From NCBI GenBank assembly GCA_030760725.1, contig JASWHV010000012.1, positions 18,986,368 through 19,050,367 of the forward strand: a stretch of DNA of 64,000 nucleotides. Reading direction: 5' to 3'. Positions 12,178 through 23,268 of this stretch are shown here, piece by piece; position 1 is the stretch's first letter; every line of letters starts with the position of its first letter. Below the pieces are notes generated by a model. The model was not told the origin of the DNA and made no database searches. It saw only the letters and a list, made by a program, of their open reading frames with translations. The position numbers were made by a program, and so were the translations under genes. The stretch comes from Neostapfia colusana (lineage: Eukaryota > Streptophyta > Magnoliopsida > Poales > Poaceae).

Positions 12178-15100
12178 ATGGTACGCACACACTCTCAAAT
12201 GGAGCTTGGAGGTTCGAGTCGAGGTGGGAATGACTCGACTTCATCACAAGAGCCATCGCCAACCGGATTGGCGGAAATTATGGCGGAGATGAATGAAACT
12301 ATCCAAACCCTAGTTCAGCAGGGAATAAATAGAGAAGCTCACCATCACATGCCAACCCCGAGCACTTATCTGGATTTCTTGGCGACACAACCGCCGGTAT
12401 TCTCCGAAGCGGCTCACCATTGTGAAGCAAATCACTGGTCACGTGTCATTGAGTCCAAGTTTGGGTTGATTCAATGTGATGACTTCTCGAAGACTGTATA
12501 TGCCGCTCAGCAGCTTCACGGCTTTGCTGGAGCCTGGTGGGCAGAATACCTCGCTGTCTAACCAGAAGGGCATCAATGTCGCATGGACGGAGTTCCAGGA
12601 TGCATTTCGTGCTCGTTTCGTTCCTGCGGGCATAATGCAAACAAGTCTGGATGAATTCTGAAATCTAAAACAAGGAGAAATGAGTGTTATTGAGTATGCA
12701 AAGGAATTCAATCGTTTAGCTCAATATGTCCCCGATTATGTGAAATTACCATCTATGAGGGGTTATCATTTTTACCGAGGGATGACTGCTAGGCTGCGAT
12801 GTGAGTTGGCTCAAGTTAGCCAAGAGAATTTTGATGAGTTTGTTAGCTGTGCTATCACTCAGGAATATTATTCCAATCTCTACCTTAAAGAAAAGAGGGA
12901 GAGGGACTCATCACAGGATAAATGTAATTATCTGCCTCAGAAGTATCGGTTGGTAATCCGTTCACCTTCCGGTCGTGAGGTTCCACAAGAGGTGCAGTCA
13001 TTCTGGGAGTATGACGACTCTTCTACTCCCCAGGAATTTTATTCACCTCCACCGCAGCAACAACTTATTTCTCATGCACCTCAGTATCAACAAGGTGCAC
13101 CAGAATGTTATTTCCATCAAGATGTTGAAGATGATCCCAGTGATTTCTCAGCTGAACCGAGTGGTGTCCCACTTCATATTGACAATGAACTCAACATCAA
13201 TAAAGCAACTGAACCGAGCAGCAACATTATGTCTGCAGATTCAGTTACAAAGAGTGATCTTGGACAGCAAATAAAAGCTATGTCCAAAGTGGGAACTGTT
13301 AATTATGTGTCAGTCGATGATCTGCCCAAAGGAGGTCTAGTTCTTGTGGGCAGGTTCACATTAAATGACAAGCCGGTTGTCATTCTATTCGACTCTGGTG
13401 CAACACATAATTTCATTAGCAAGGCGATGGTGATCCGGGATCAAATCTCCATAACTACCACAAAAGGTTCTTACCTTATCCCTTCGCCAGGTGGAGACAT
13501 ATCGACTAATGAAGTCGTTTCTAGAGCACCACTTTGTTTGGGTGGAAAAATTCATCCTAGCACCCTTATTATTCTCTAAGACCAAAGAAACAATGCCATA
13601 TTGGGAATATCATGGTTGACCTTCCATAAGGCTGTTCTGGACATCGAGAACAGGAGTGTTCACTTGTACTCTCCACTTCACGGGCGTCAAACATTGTATC
13701 TCGGCAAAGCGGTTTCCAAAGACCCGGAAGTTTGTAATGCCGAGGCTTGCAAGTTAGAATACATTCCGGTAGTCCGTGAATATGCGAACATGTTTCCCGA
13801 AGACCTTCAAGGCTTACCACCTGAGCGCAAGGTGGAATTCAAAATAGAGTTGATATCGGGAACCACGCCGATCTCTCGGAGACCATACAAAATGGCTCCA
13901 AATGAATTAGCTGAGCTGAAGGAGCAACTCAAAGATCTGATGGACAAGGGGTTCATCCGTCCAAGTTCATCACCATGGGGTTGCTCGGCATTATTTGTAA
14001 AGAAGAAGGATGAGACGCTGAGGCTATGCGTCGATTATCGTCTGTTAAATGTTGTGACGATAAAGAACAAGTATCCACTACCAAGAATTGATATTCTCTT
14101 TGATCAGCTAGTGGGTGCTAAAGTCTTCTCCAAGATGGACTTAAGGTCGGGATATCATCAAATCAAGATTCGAATGGAGGATATCCGAAAATAGCATTCT
14201 CGACAAGATATGGACTCTATGAGTATCTTGTCATGTCATTTGGGTTGACCAATGCTCCGGCTCACTTTATGTATCTTATGAACTCAGTGTTCATGCCGGA
14301 GCTGGATCAGTTCGTCGTGGTACTCATCGACGACATCTTGGTCTATTCCAAATCAAAAGAGGAACACGCTAAAGCATATTGTGCTCCAACGCTTGAGAGA
14401 TCACAAGCTCTATGCAAAGTTTAGTAAATGTGAATTCTGGATCAACCAAGTGCCGTTTCTTGGACATATTATTTCGGCGGAAGGCATTGCTGTTGATCCA
14501 AGCAAGATTGAACAAGTGCTGCAATGGAAGTCTCCAACATCAGTCCAGGAAGTTCGTAGCTTCTTGGGTTTGGCGGGATATTATCGGAGGTTCATCCCAG
14601 GCTTCTCAAAAATCTCCAAACCTATGACGAAGCTACTGAAAAAGGGCATCAAATATGATTGGAGCAAGCCATGTGAGGAAGCTTTTCAAGCGTTGGTGAA
14701 ACACCTCACAACAGCCCCGGTTTTAGCTCAACTGGATACAACCAAGCCCTTTGATGTTTATTGTGATGCGCCCGGCATCGGACTTGGTTGTGTACTCATG
14801 CAAGGAGGATGCGTGGTTGCATATGGATCACGACAATTACGGAATCATGAACAACATTATCCAACTCATGATCTTGAGCTTGCTGCCGTGATGCTAGCTT
14901 TGAAGATGTGGAGACATTACCTATTGGGAAATCTGGTTCATCTCTACACCGACCACAAAAGTTTGAAGTACATATTCACTCAAAAAGATTTGAATATGCG
15001 ACAACGGCGATGGTTGGAGCTGATCAAGGACTATGAGATTGAAATTCATTATCATCCGGGCAAGGCAAATGTGGTTGCCGATGCACTCAGCCGGAAATCT

Positions 15101-16637
15101 CATGTTCATAATCTGACCATTACGCTGATAGAAGAGGAAGAACCGAGTCTCTACTTGGTTCCATATGGAGCTCTACATAATCTGGCTCTCATACCCACAT
15201 TAAAAGAGGAGGTCATGGAAGCTCAAAAGCGAGACAAGGGCATGTCTCATATCAGGAGAAGGTTGAAGAACAGGGAAGTAAAATTTTCTGGTTAGATGAT
15301 GAAGGTACCTTATGGTTCAAGAACCGGATAGTCGTACCCCGTGATATGAGGCTGCGGAAGAAAATTTTGGATGACGCTCACTTATCCAAATTTTCTATTC
15401 ATCCGGGCAGCAACAAGATGTACCAAGAATTGAAGACTAAATTTTGGTGGACCCGGATGAAGCGAGAGGATGCTAAATACATATCAGAATGTGATATGTG
15501 TCGGCGAGTTAAAGCCGACCACATGAAGAAAGCGGGAACCTTGCAACTGCTAAGTGTTCCAGATGGAAGTGGGCGGATATTACTACGGACTTCATTGTTG
15601 GACTATCTCTCACGGCTAATAAGCATGAATCGGTTTGGGTAATCGTGGATCGGTTAACCAAGTCAGCACATTTCATCCCGGTACATATGGGATTCCATGC
15701 CAAGAAGTAAACAGAGCTATATATTGCAAGAATACTATGCCTACATGGAGTTTCCCGGACGATCATCTCCGATCGAGGCGCGTTGTTTGTTGCTCGTTTC
15801 TGGGAGCAGCTACATGCCTCACTGGGGACCAAATTCATAAGAAGCTCTGCATATCATCCTCAAACTGATGGGCAAACGGAGAGGGTGAATCAAGTTCTCC
15901 AAGACATGCTTCGAGCATGTGCCATTCACCACGGTAAAGGATGGGACGATCATCTACCGTTGGCGGAATTCGCTTATAACAATGGATATCAAGCGAGCAT
16001 CAAAATGGCACCGTGTGAAGCTCTCTACGGTCGGAAGTGCCGCACACCCTTGAACTGGTATGAATCCCACGAGAGAGTTGTTTACGGGATTGATCTCGTA
16101 AATGAAGCAGAAGAGTGGGTAAGGCTTATTCAAGCAAATCTTAAAGCCGCTCAGTCCAGACAAAAGAGCTATGCGGATAAGAGACGTCGTCCTCTGGATT
16201 TCCATGTTGCAGACCACGTATACCTCCGCGTATCTCCTGTGAAGGGCATTCACCGATTCAGAGTGAAAGGAAAATTATCTCCGTGTTTTATCGGTCCCTT
16301 CATCATCATTGAAAGATGTGGAACCGTGGCATACCGTTTGGAGTTACCAGCAGCCATAGCCGGAGTTCATAACGTCTTCCACATATCTTAGTTGCGCAAG
16401 TGTTTGAAAGTTCCAATGGAGATTCTCACGGGAGACATCGCAGACTTGAAGCCAGACCTCACTTATGTCGAGCATCCAACCCGGATAATTGATGAAAAGA
16501 CTCGCGAAACCAGAAACCGGACGCTGCGATTTTTCAAGGTGCTATGGGAAAATCACATGTCCGACGAAGCTACATGGGAAAGCGAGGAGTATTTACAACG
16601 CAATCATCCGGAATTATTAGAGGCCTATGTTCAGTAG
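12178..16637 (+). pseudogene. gag-pol: Broken gag-pol of element A (chromovirus)
   Basis: The Gag starts MVRTHSQMELGG at 12178. A stop falls at 12559, a frame change near 12575 and another stop at 12659, after which Gag and protease continue in the frame 12680-13579, with protease motif FDSGATHNFIS. No CCHC zinc knuckle is found between Gag and protease, where B has one. A stop ends this frame at 13577. RT follows (13601-14194, frameshift near 14181; LIDD catalytic motif in 14233-14424, frameshift near 14372). RNase H lies in 14381-15295, with Pro replacing Ser after its catalytic Asp (CDAPG). Integrase is in pieces (zinc finger 15346-15560; core and C-terminus 15783-16391), then a stop at 16389. 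A chromodomain remnant (16392-16637) ends in HPELLEAYVQ. At least eight disabling changes make a functional product impossible. Confidence 0.92.
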
Positions 16638-16689
16638 TCGTCCTCCCCACCTTGTTCTTAATCATGAATCTCGGGACGAGGTTCTTTTT

Positions 16690-16702
16690 AAGGGGGGAGG
16701 AA
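16690..16702 (+). promoter_or_regulatory. Polypurine tract of A
   Basis: AAGGGGGGAGGAA directly precedes the 3' LTR and primes plus-strand DNA synthesis in this family. It is preceded by the conserved AATCTCGGGACGAG motif shared with the other chromoviruses here. Confidence 0.9.
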
Positions 16703-19700
16703 TGTAAAAGTCCCAAAAACTTGTAAATGGAAAACTTTAGTGAGGAATAAAGTTGAGATTAAATCCAAGAAATTGGGACTTGCAAAAACCTTTTCTAAAC
16801 ATGTGAAGATGGTCATGAGCAAGCATATGCATTCAAGTCCCCTTTGAATTCAAATAATTATTTGAATGTAAAGGTGGTCATTTGAAATGGAGGATGCAAA
16901 CTGTGGTTGGAAACCTTCTCTTTGCAGCCACCAAATTAAAAGTTTGAATCCATATTTGAACTCTTCAGGTCCAAATTATGAGGAGGGCAAATTTTGAGAA
17001 AATTTGGAGGTGCTTTGATATGTATATCAAAGAGACTTGTGAATTTTCATTGAAAATTTGAATTCAAATTTGGAACTGAGGTCAAACTTGTCAATTTGCC
17101 AAATGGTGTTCAAATTGGGATTTCATTAAGACTGCAAGTTGTAAAGCACCAAATTGAGATATTTGGGGGAGGGGAGCAGTGGGACCCACTTGTCAATGGA
17201 GGGGGAGACTTACACACCAAGTCTTGTTGCCCTGCTCTCTGTACCACTCGTAGCCGCTGAACAGCCGAGAGCGCCACCGAGGCAGCGGTCGCCGCCAGCT
17301 CCCGAGCAGCTAGAGGCTCGTTTCTTTGCCCTTATCGGATCCAACCAGGCGCACACCGCTTCACCAACCGCCTCACCACGCCTGCCATCGTTATCATGCG
17401 CCTTCCTCGCCGAGTTTGTGCCGCACGGAAGAAAACTCTCGGTCCACCAGTGCCCGGCCAGCCCGACGAGTTGCACGGCGAGTTGAGCCTCTCCACAGCA
17501 TCGCCGGACCTCCCTCAGCGTGCCCAAAGCGAGAACCAGGCGCTAGCCCCGCGGAAACTCCGGCGTCGAGCTCATCTTCCTCCACAGCAACGAGGAAAGT
17601 CGCCGCGACAAGATCACGTCGCCCGGCCGCCACAGAGCTTCTCCCACTGAGCTGCAAAAGCAAAAAAGGTCCGTCTAGAAACCCTATACCATTCCCCCAA
17701 CTCCGGCAGCATGCCATGACGTGTCTTGCCGGAATTTCCCTGTTTTTCCGTCGGTGTGTGATGGACACCGAAGTAGCTTCGATCGAAAATTCGTGCCGCA
17801 CGATCAACCAAACCAAACAGAACATGGAATACATCTTCTATACCTCCGTGGAGTTCATAGGATCAAGAACCACCGAGAACCGTCGAGCAAAGCCGCTGTT
17901 CATCGAGTTTTTCGATTGGCGCCGGATTTTTGACCTAGCCCGACGGTGAGGTCGTATTTCTGGCGAGTTTCAGCAAGATCGGCGGTTGGATCCGTGTTCT
18001 CCTCAGTGCAGTGGTGCTGTAGGAGCAAACGGCGACGTGTTTAGTGCAGCATAGCGCCCTAGCGACGTCGCCGGAGATGCCGCAGCCACTGTCACCGTCG
18101 CACCTAGGGTTCTGGCCATCTTCGATCCGATATAAGACCAGCAACGTGTTCCTCGCACGAGAATACATAGGGGCGGCAAGAGTCAGCGAGTTCCGAGCAT
18201 GGGAACCCCCTCCCGGTGAGAGCTCCGGCGAGCTCGGCGGCGAGGGAGCGTGGGTGGCGGGAGGCAGACGAAGCCGGGGCTGACCCACGTGTCAGCGTCG
18301 GTAGCGGGGAATGGGATCTTCTGTTGCACCAGATCAGTTTGCGACTGTGCGGGGAGAACTCTATAGCCTCGTGTGCCGGCGCATCAGAAGGCGCCACATC
18401 ACCCCCGGACCCGCTGTCAGACTTTTAAATTTTTCCCCGGTTTATTTCAAATACCAGATTTGATTCAAACTTTGGGAAGTCATAAATTGTGCTAGGAAGC
18501 TCCAAATTTTATTGATTCAAATTGGGTTGGATTAAGACTGAAAAACTCTATCCAAATATGCAACCCAATTTGTATGAAAATCATTATTTATTTCTGGAAA
18601 ATTCTTTAAAATTTTCAGCAAAAGAATTTTAGAGGGAGTTTGGTTCATCCAAAACTCCTCAAATTTTGCCAGGATATTATTTAGGATGTTAGGGAACTCC
18701 TGTAAAAGTTTCAGCTCATTTGGAGTTGATTTAGTTAGGAGAATTCTGATTGCAAGTTTCTGGTTCAAATGAATACAGAAACAATTCCAGAGAATTTCCA
18801 AAACTTGGAAATTCAGTTCTAGGAAATCCTTAGCTCCAAAAATCCTAGGAAACTTCATGCATGCTCCCTGAGCTATGTTTGAAATTGTGGTTCACATGAA
18901 TTTGCAGGAAAGTGCAATTTTATTCAGAGTTAATTCCTTTTTGCCTAAATGCTTAGGGAATTGTTTTGAGTGATCTACTCATTGAAAAATTCCAAATTTT
19001 GGTCTAGATGACTTTCTTGTGACAAGAAACTCACAAGAAAAATTTCAGCTCCATTGGAGCTTTGGATCATCACTGTCTTGTTCAACTTCATTAAGTGATC
19101 AACACACAAGTGATGAAACACACTTATCACTTGATCATAGTGCTTAAACCCAAACCAAAACCACTAGCACCAGTGTCATTATAAATTCTTAAACAGAGTT
19201 CCAGTTTTAAACTTGTCTTTAGAACTTGTTAGCAAATGTTTTACAATTAAACCTATATGCATGTTCATAATGTGTAGTGATTAAACGTGGAAGAATGGAG
19301 GAGAAGTGAGGTTTGGATCAAGGAGCAAGAAGGGCAGTGATTAAGCTTCAAGTCATCAGCAACTAACTTCATAATTATCTGACTTTAGTCACCTGCAAAA
19401 CCAAGGCAAGCTCTAGTTTTCATTTAAGTTATTTATAAAGTTTTTACTTTGTTCACAATTATGGTTTAGAGTTTGTATGTGCATTAGGTCAAGGGTGCTT
19501 TACACTCTAAATGCATGACCAAATAAACACTGGAGTTAAGGGTAGAAAAGGGTCACCGCTGTAGAATAATGCCGTGCTAAATAGCTTAGGACATCCGGTA
19601 GAAGTCAAGTAGTTGGAATCTACTCGCGAGTTATAGTCAGGATCACACGGGCATGATTTAGAAGAGGCAAACTAAAGTTTATTTTTCTAAAGATGAGACA

Positions 19701-20815
19701 GGGCAGGAGGGTTAGGCAGCGACAAGACGAGGTCTTGGTCAAGTAGCTCTGCCTGTGGCGGTTAAGGACTGAAGCGTGTGCAGCCCCGCTGAGCAAGTAT
19801 TGAGTTGTGTACCGGATGCTTACTACTATATGGGAACCAGGAAACCGATGTACCAGGTTCACTGGATTTTAGAGGCATACCACATCGTCTCGTTAGACCT
19901 ATGAGCCCGAGACGGCGCGACCGGTTCTACAGTCGATTGTTCTACAAAAGGTTGCCACATACGACGTAATGAAGGACGCCAGATTTGGGTCTTCAGAGGC
20001 GGGCATATGTGTCGAGTTATCCGGGTAGTGTTTGATTTGAATCACCATCCCTCGCGGTTATAGTACCTCTTGCTCACTGTGTTGTGACGTAGTAAGCAAG
20101 TTGTGTGGGAACAGTTTGTAAAGTTTTAATTGCTGCTATGATTATCGTAAATTGCATGAAAACCCTGTTTGAAGTAGAGATAGAGCAAACTAAAGTTAAT
20201 TTCCACCTTGGGACAAGTAACATTGGAATGAAGCGTTTCTTGTTTGATTGTGGAGTTCCAATGTTGCTGGGCGCAAGGTCACTACTATTATGGCTAAAAT
20301 CTGAAAGTTAAGGATGAACTCGTAGGTGAGTCTTTTTGCAACTTATATGTTTAGGTCTTAAGTTACTTTCATGTAGAGTTGCATGTCTTAGGAGAGACGG
20401 TTAAGTCTTGCTGAGCCTTTGTGCTCACTCTTGCTATATGAGTGGTTTTGCAGGTTAATATCGACGCATATAAAGAAGGTTGTCCGGTGAGACTCGGAGG
20501 CTTCCGAGTCATGTTACACATGGAGGACCTAGCCGCTGCCATGTCTTCGTGTTGCTAGCGAGAGGAGTCCACGGGCTGGACCTCTTCTCGGTTGCTCACT
20601 AGTTATTCAACGTGAGCTGTTTATAGACTTCCGCTGTAGCTATTTTATGTAAAGTATTTACAAAGAACATTTGTAAGCTTCCGCTTTTGATTTATGTAAT
20701 ACAGTGTTCCTTATATGTGTGTTGTTGGGTGCCGCATAACACGGCACCACCCAATGCGATTCCCGGGCGAGGTGCCCCTTCCCCGCGACTGAACGGGTGG
20801 CTCAGGGTCCTGTCA
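16703..20815 (+). repeat. 3' LTR of element A (4113 bp)
   Basis: Same organisation as the 5' LTR, with many substitutions and small indels. Ends CTGTCA at 20815, followed by TSD TTGAA (20816-20820). Confidence 0.93.
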
Positions 20816-20820
20816 TTGAA
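20816..20820. repeat. Right target-site duplication of A (TTGAA)
   Basis: Exact copy of 6315-6319. Confidence 0.9.
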
Positions 20821-22803
20821 ATGTTTAGCATAATTCTTCTCTAAATATTTTTGCATCTCTTGTTTAACATAAATACTTGAACTCTTATATTCATGTACAT
20901 GCATCACTTATTTTCACATAACCAGGTTCGAGAAGTAGTCATTTTGTGCTTTTATGCACTTTCCATCATCTCATTCGATCTTCCTAGGGCCTCATGTGGT
21001 CTCTCAATGCAGCGTGCTCGTCCTCCATTTGTTTCAACCTGGACTCACTCATGTGTTTGTACGTCAAGAATAACTGTGTCCGCTCTGTGTCGATCGTGAC
21101 TTCGAGAGAACCACATCGGTGTTCATGACATAATTGAACATCGAATACATGCAATAGTGATATGTCATAATTACAAGATGACACTTGAAAAAATTTTAAG
21201 TGTGTGAATAAAGGAATATGAGAGGAGTAAGTTCACCTCCCGTGACGCTTTCCTCCATCGGAATGGTACAAAGGCATGACGTCGACGTCTTCATCATATT
21301 TCTCCAACACCAAAACCTAATTGTAAATAAAATATACAACAATGTATTGTTTAATCATTAATTTTACTGATATGACATGCCAAGTTCTGAGAGGTTGTCG
21401 GAGTGCATAATTGACTATCATCGGTGCCCCTATGCCCTCTTATATAAGCATCGATGAAAGAGGGATACTCGCTACTTTCAGCAGTCTACAAAGACATAAT
21501 ATAAACATAGTTCCACAAAAACTAATATAATAAAAATAAATTGTAATAGTACTAAACTCACCGTTTGTTTCGAAAGACGAATATGACCATCTCCATCGTA
21601 ACGATGAAGAACTTGACCACTGGATTTACGGTTGATTTTATTGGAGATAGATTTCTCTCGATACTCACTCGATGCCCAATAAGTACGTAAAGCATAATAA
21701 GCATCAGAGCACTTAACCATCCAAGGAATCATTACCTTTTGACGGTATTGATCGTTCTCTAAGTAAATTTTTGAGCCTCCCATTCTCTTGTTCATCATCT
21801 ATCTAAGCTTCTTCTCGTAGTACAAGCACATAGCCCTAATCAAAGCATTAGATATCATGTCATTGACAACTTTGCGTGCAGCTTTATGAAAGACTTTGTA
21901 TGATCTAGACTCGAGAGCAGCGTTATGATCATCGGGCAAGTGATGTCGTCGCTACAAATACAACATTACATGTGTTATAAAAAATATAATGGAGATAAAC
22001 ATAATGCAATTTAGGAAAAGCATACCAAGAAATCATGCCAGACAGCTCCTGCCACATTTTCATGCACAACATGTGGAACAATCTTATAGCGCTCCTAATT
22101 TCTTGCGGGTTTCTCTTCACCTTTCAAAGTCACAAGACCTGGATAATGATGATGACATATAGCACCCAACATCACATTAGGCTGCCTACGGTGTTGTCGG
22201 CCATCACAGTACAGGTCATCACATTGTCTGCAAGTCAATTTAACAACATATAGTATTTGTCGCAAAAATTTGTATCTATAATTCAATACTGAGTTATATA
22301 TTTACTAACCAGCCACCGACAGTAGTGATCTGTAATCTTTGTTTTGGAGGCGCAACACGTAGGAGAGTGTTTGAAGACTGATACCCGAATGATTGTAGCA
22401 AGTCTCCCATTCTGTGTCATCCCCCTCGTCCTCCTCAGCTTCCTCATCAATATAGGCTCTTACCCCTGACTGTTGTTCCTATCCTATAGAAATTCCTCCT
22501 GACCCTCCCGCTTGATCTACTCGACACTCCTCCTAACCCTCCGCCTCCTAGATCTCTTGTTCCGGATGTAATTAAGAAATTAGATTTCACATGATGATAC
22601 ATTAGTTAATACAATAAATTTACGAAGACACAAACTGTTTGTGAGCATCTTCTATGCCTCTCCTAAATGCTTCTCGTATACTATTATTTGAGGCACTACC
22701 CTGAAAAAGAGTCTTGACTACGTGAAGAGCTAGAAGACCAGCTCCCACACTTTCTTGAGGAGCCAAAGAGCCCCTTAGCCTTATTTTTCACACCACATGG
22801 CAT
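20821..22803 (-). pseudogene. CACTA-1 second gene: plant Transposase_24 (Ptta/En-Spm) remnant
   Basis: On the minus strand a start at 22803 gives MPCGVKNKAKGLFGSS followed by a serine-rich stretch, the usual beginning of such genes. Further along come YKIVPHVVHENVAGAVWHDF near 22040-22100, MNKRMGGSKIYLENDQYRQK (21790 downwards), and the recognisable CSDAYYALRTYWASSEYREK followed by NKINRKSSGQVLHR (about 21590-21715), which matches the Transposase_24 signature as I know it. The C-terminal part is charged and helical (MSESRLKQMEDEHAALRDHM, near 20990-21060). Introns and stops interrupt it, and element A cuts its 3' end. In CACTA elements this gene product is thought to bind subterminal repeats and assist the TNP2 transposase. 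Confidence 0.7.
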
Positions 22804-22904
22804 CTTGTTGATAAGAAAAAATCGGTCAGGGATAAATACATAATGATACAACAGAAAGTAATGGAAACAAATACAAATGCAATATAAATTAATTACATGA
22901 TTAA

Positions 22905-23268
22905 AATTCATCATGATCTGATGTTCCTTCCATAACATGTCGACCAACTTTCTTCTTCTGTCCAACCTTAACTATTTTAGTCCTAGGCCTCTTTCTTTTA
23001 ACCACTACAACCTTTTCTTCTTCATTGTCTTCAACATCACCAACTTATGTATTGAGACCAACACCATCATCAATATTAAAAGATGGTGAGATATCATCTT
23101 CTTTGTACACTTCATCATGTTCTTCTCGATAACCAGCATCACCCGGGGCATCTAAGCGCTCTTGTGGATTAACTTTATACACGACACACCAAGCATTCAA
23201 CTTTGGACAAGGATACGATAAACTATAAACCAACTCAACTTGATGAGCAAGGACATAATTATCACATC
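22905..23268 (-). pseudogene. CACTA-1 TNP2 gene, 3' part (DUF4216-like segment and tail)
   Basis: The minus-strand frame ending at 23045 encodes YVLAHQVELVYSLSYP and NAWCVVYKVNPQ, which matches the DUF4216 pattern VLAxQVxxVFYxxD...WxVVxxxxPR, followed by an acidic tail. Another frame continues to a lysine-rich end (QKKKVGRHVMEGT) near 22911. The N-terminal half of the same domain lies on the far side of element B (38061-38200), so B inserted inside this exon. Confidence 0.65.
23264..23268. repeat. Left target-site duplication of B (ACATC)
   Basis: Repeated exactly at 38056-38060. Confidence 0.92.

Larger units (their letters stand above)
6320..20815 (+). mobile_element. Element A: decayed Tekay/Del-type chromovirus with 4.1-kb LTRs
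   Basis: Complete structure: 5' LTR 6320-10431, PBS 10435-10446, structured leader with a candidate intron, broken gag-pol 12178-16637 ending in a chromodomain, PPT 16690-16702, and 3' LTR 16703-20815. It is flanked by a perfect 5-bp duplication TTGAA. The two LTRs differ visibly: in a 260-bp stretch near 6841/17221 I count roughly twenty mismatches by eye, so this is an old insertion. It is a diverged member of the same superfamily as B, with shared leader, protein and LTR blocks. Several stops and frameshifts make it non-autonomous. Confidence 0.95.

Noticed and set aside
17326..17949. 207-codon frame in the 3' LTR of A
   Set aside because: Broken in the 5' LTR copy, low-complexity Arg/Ser/Pro composition, no domain.
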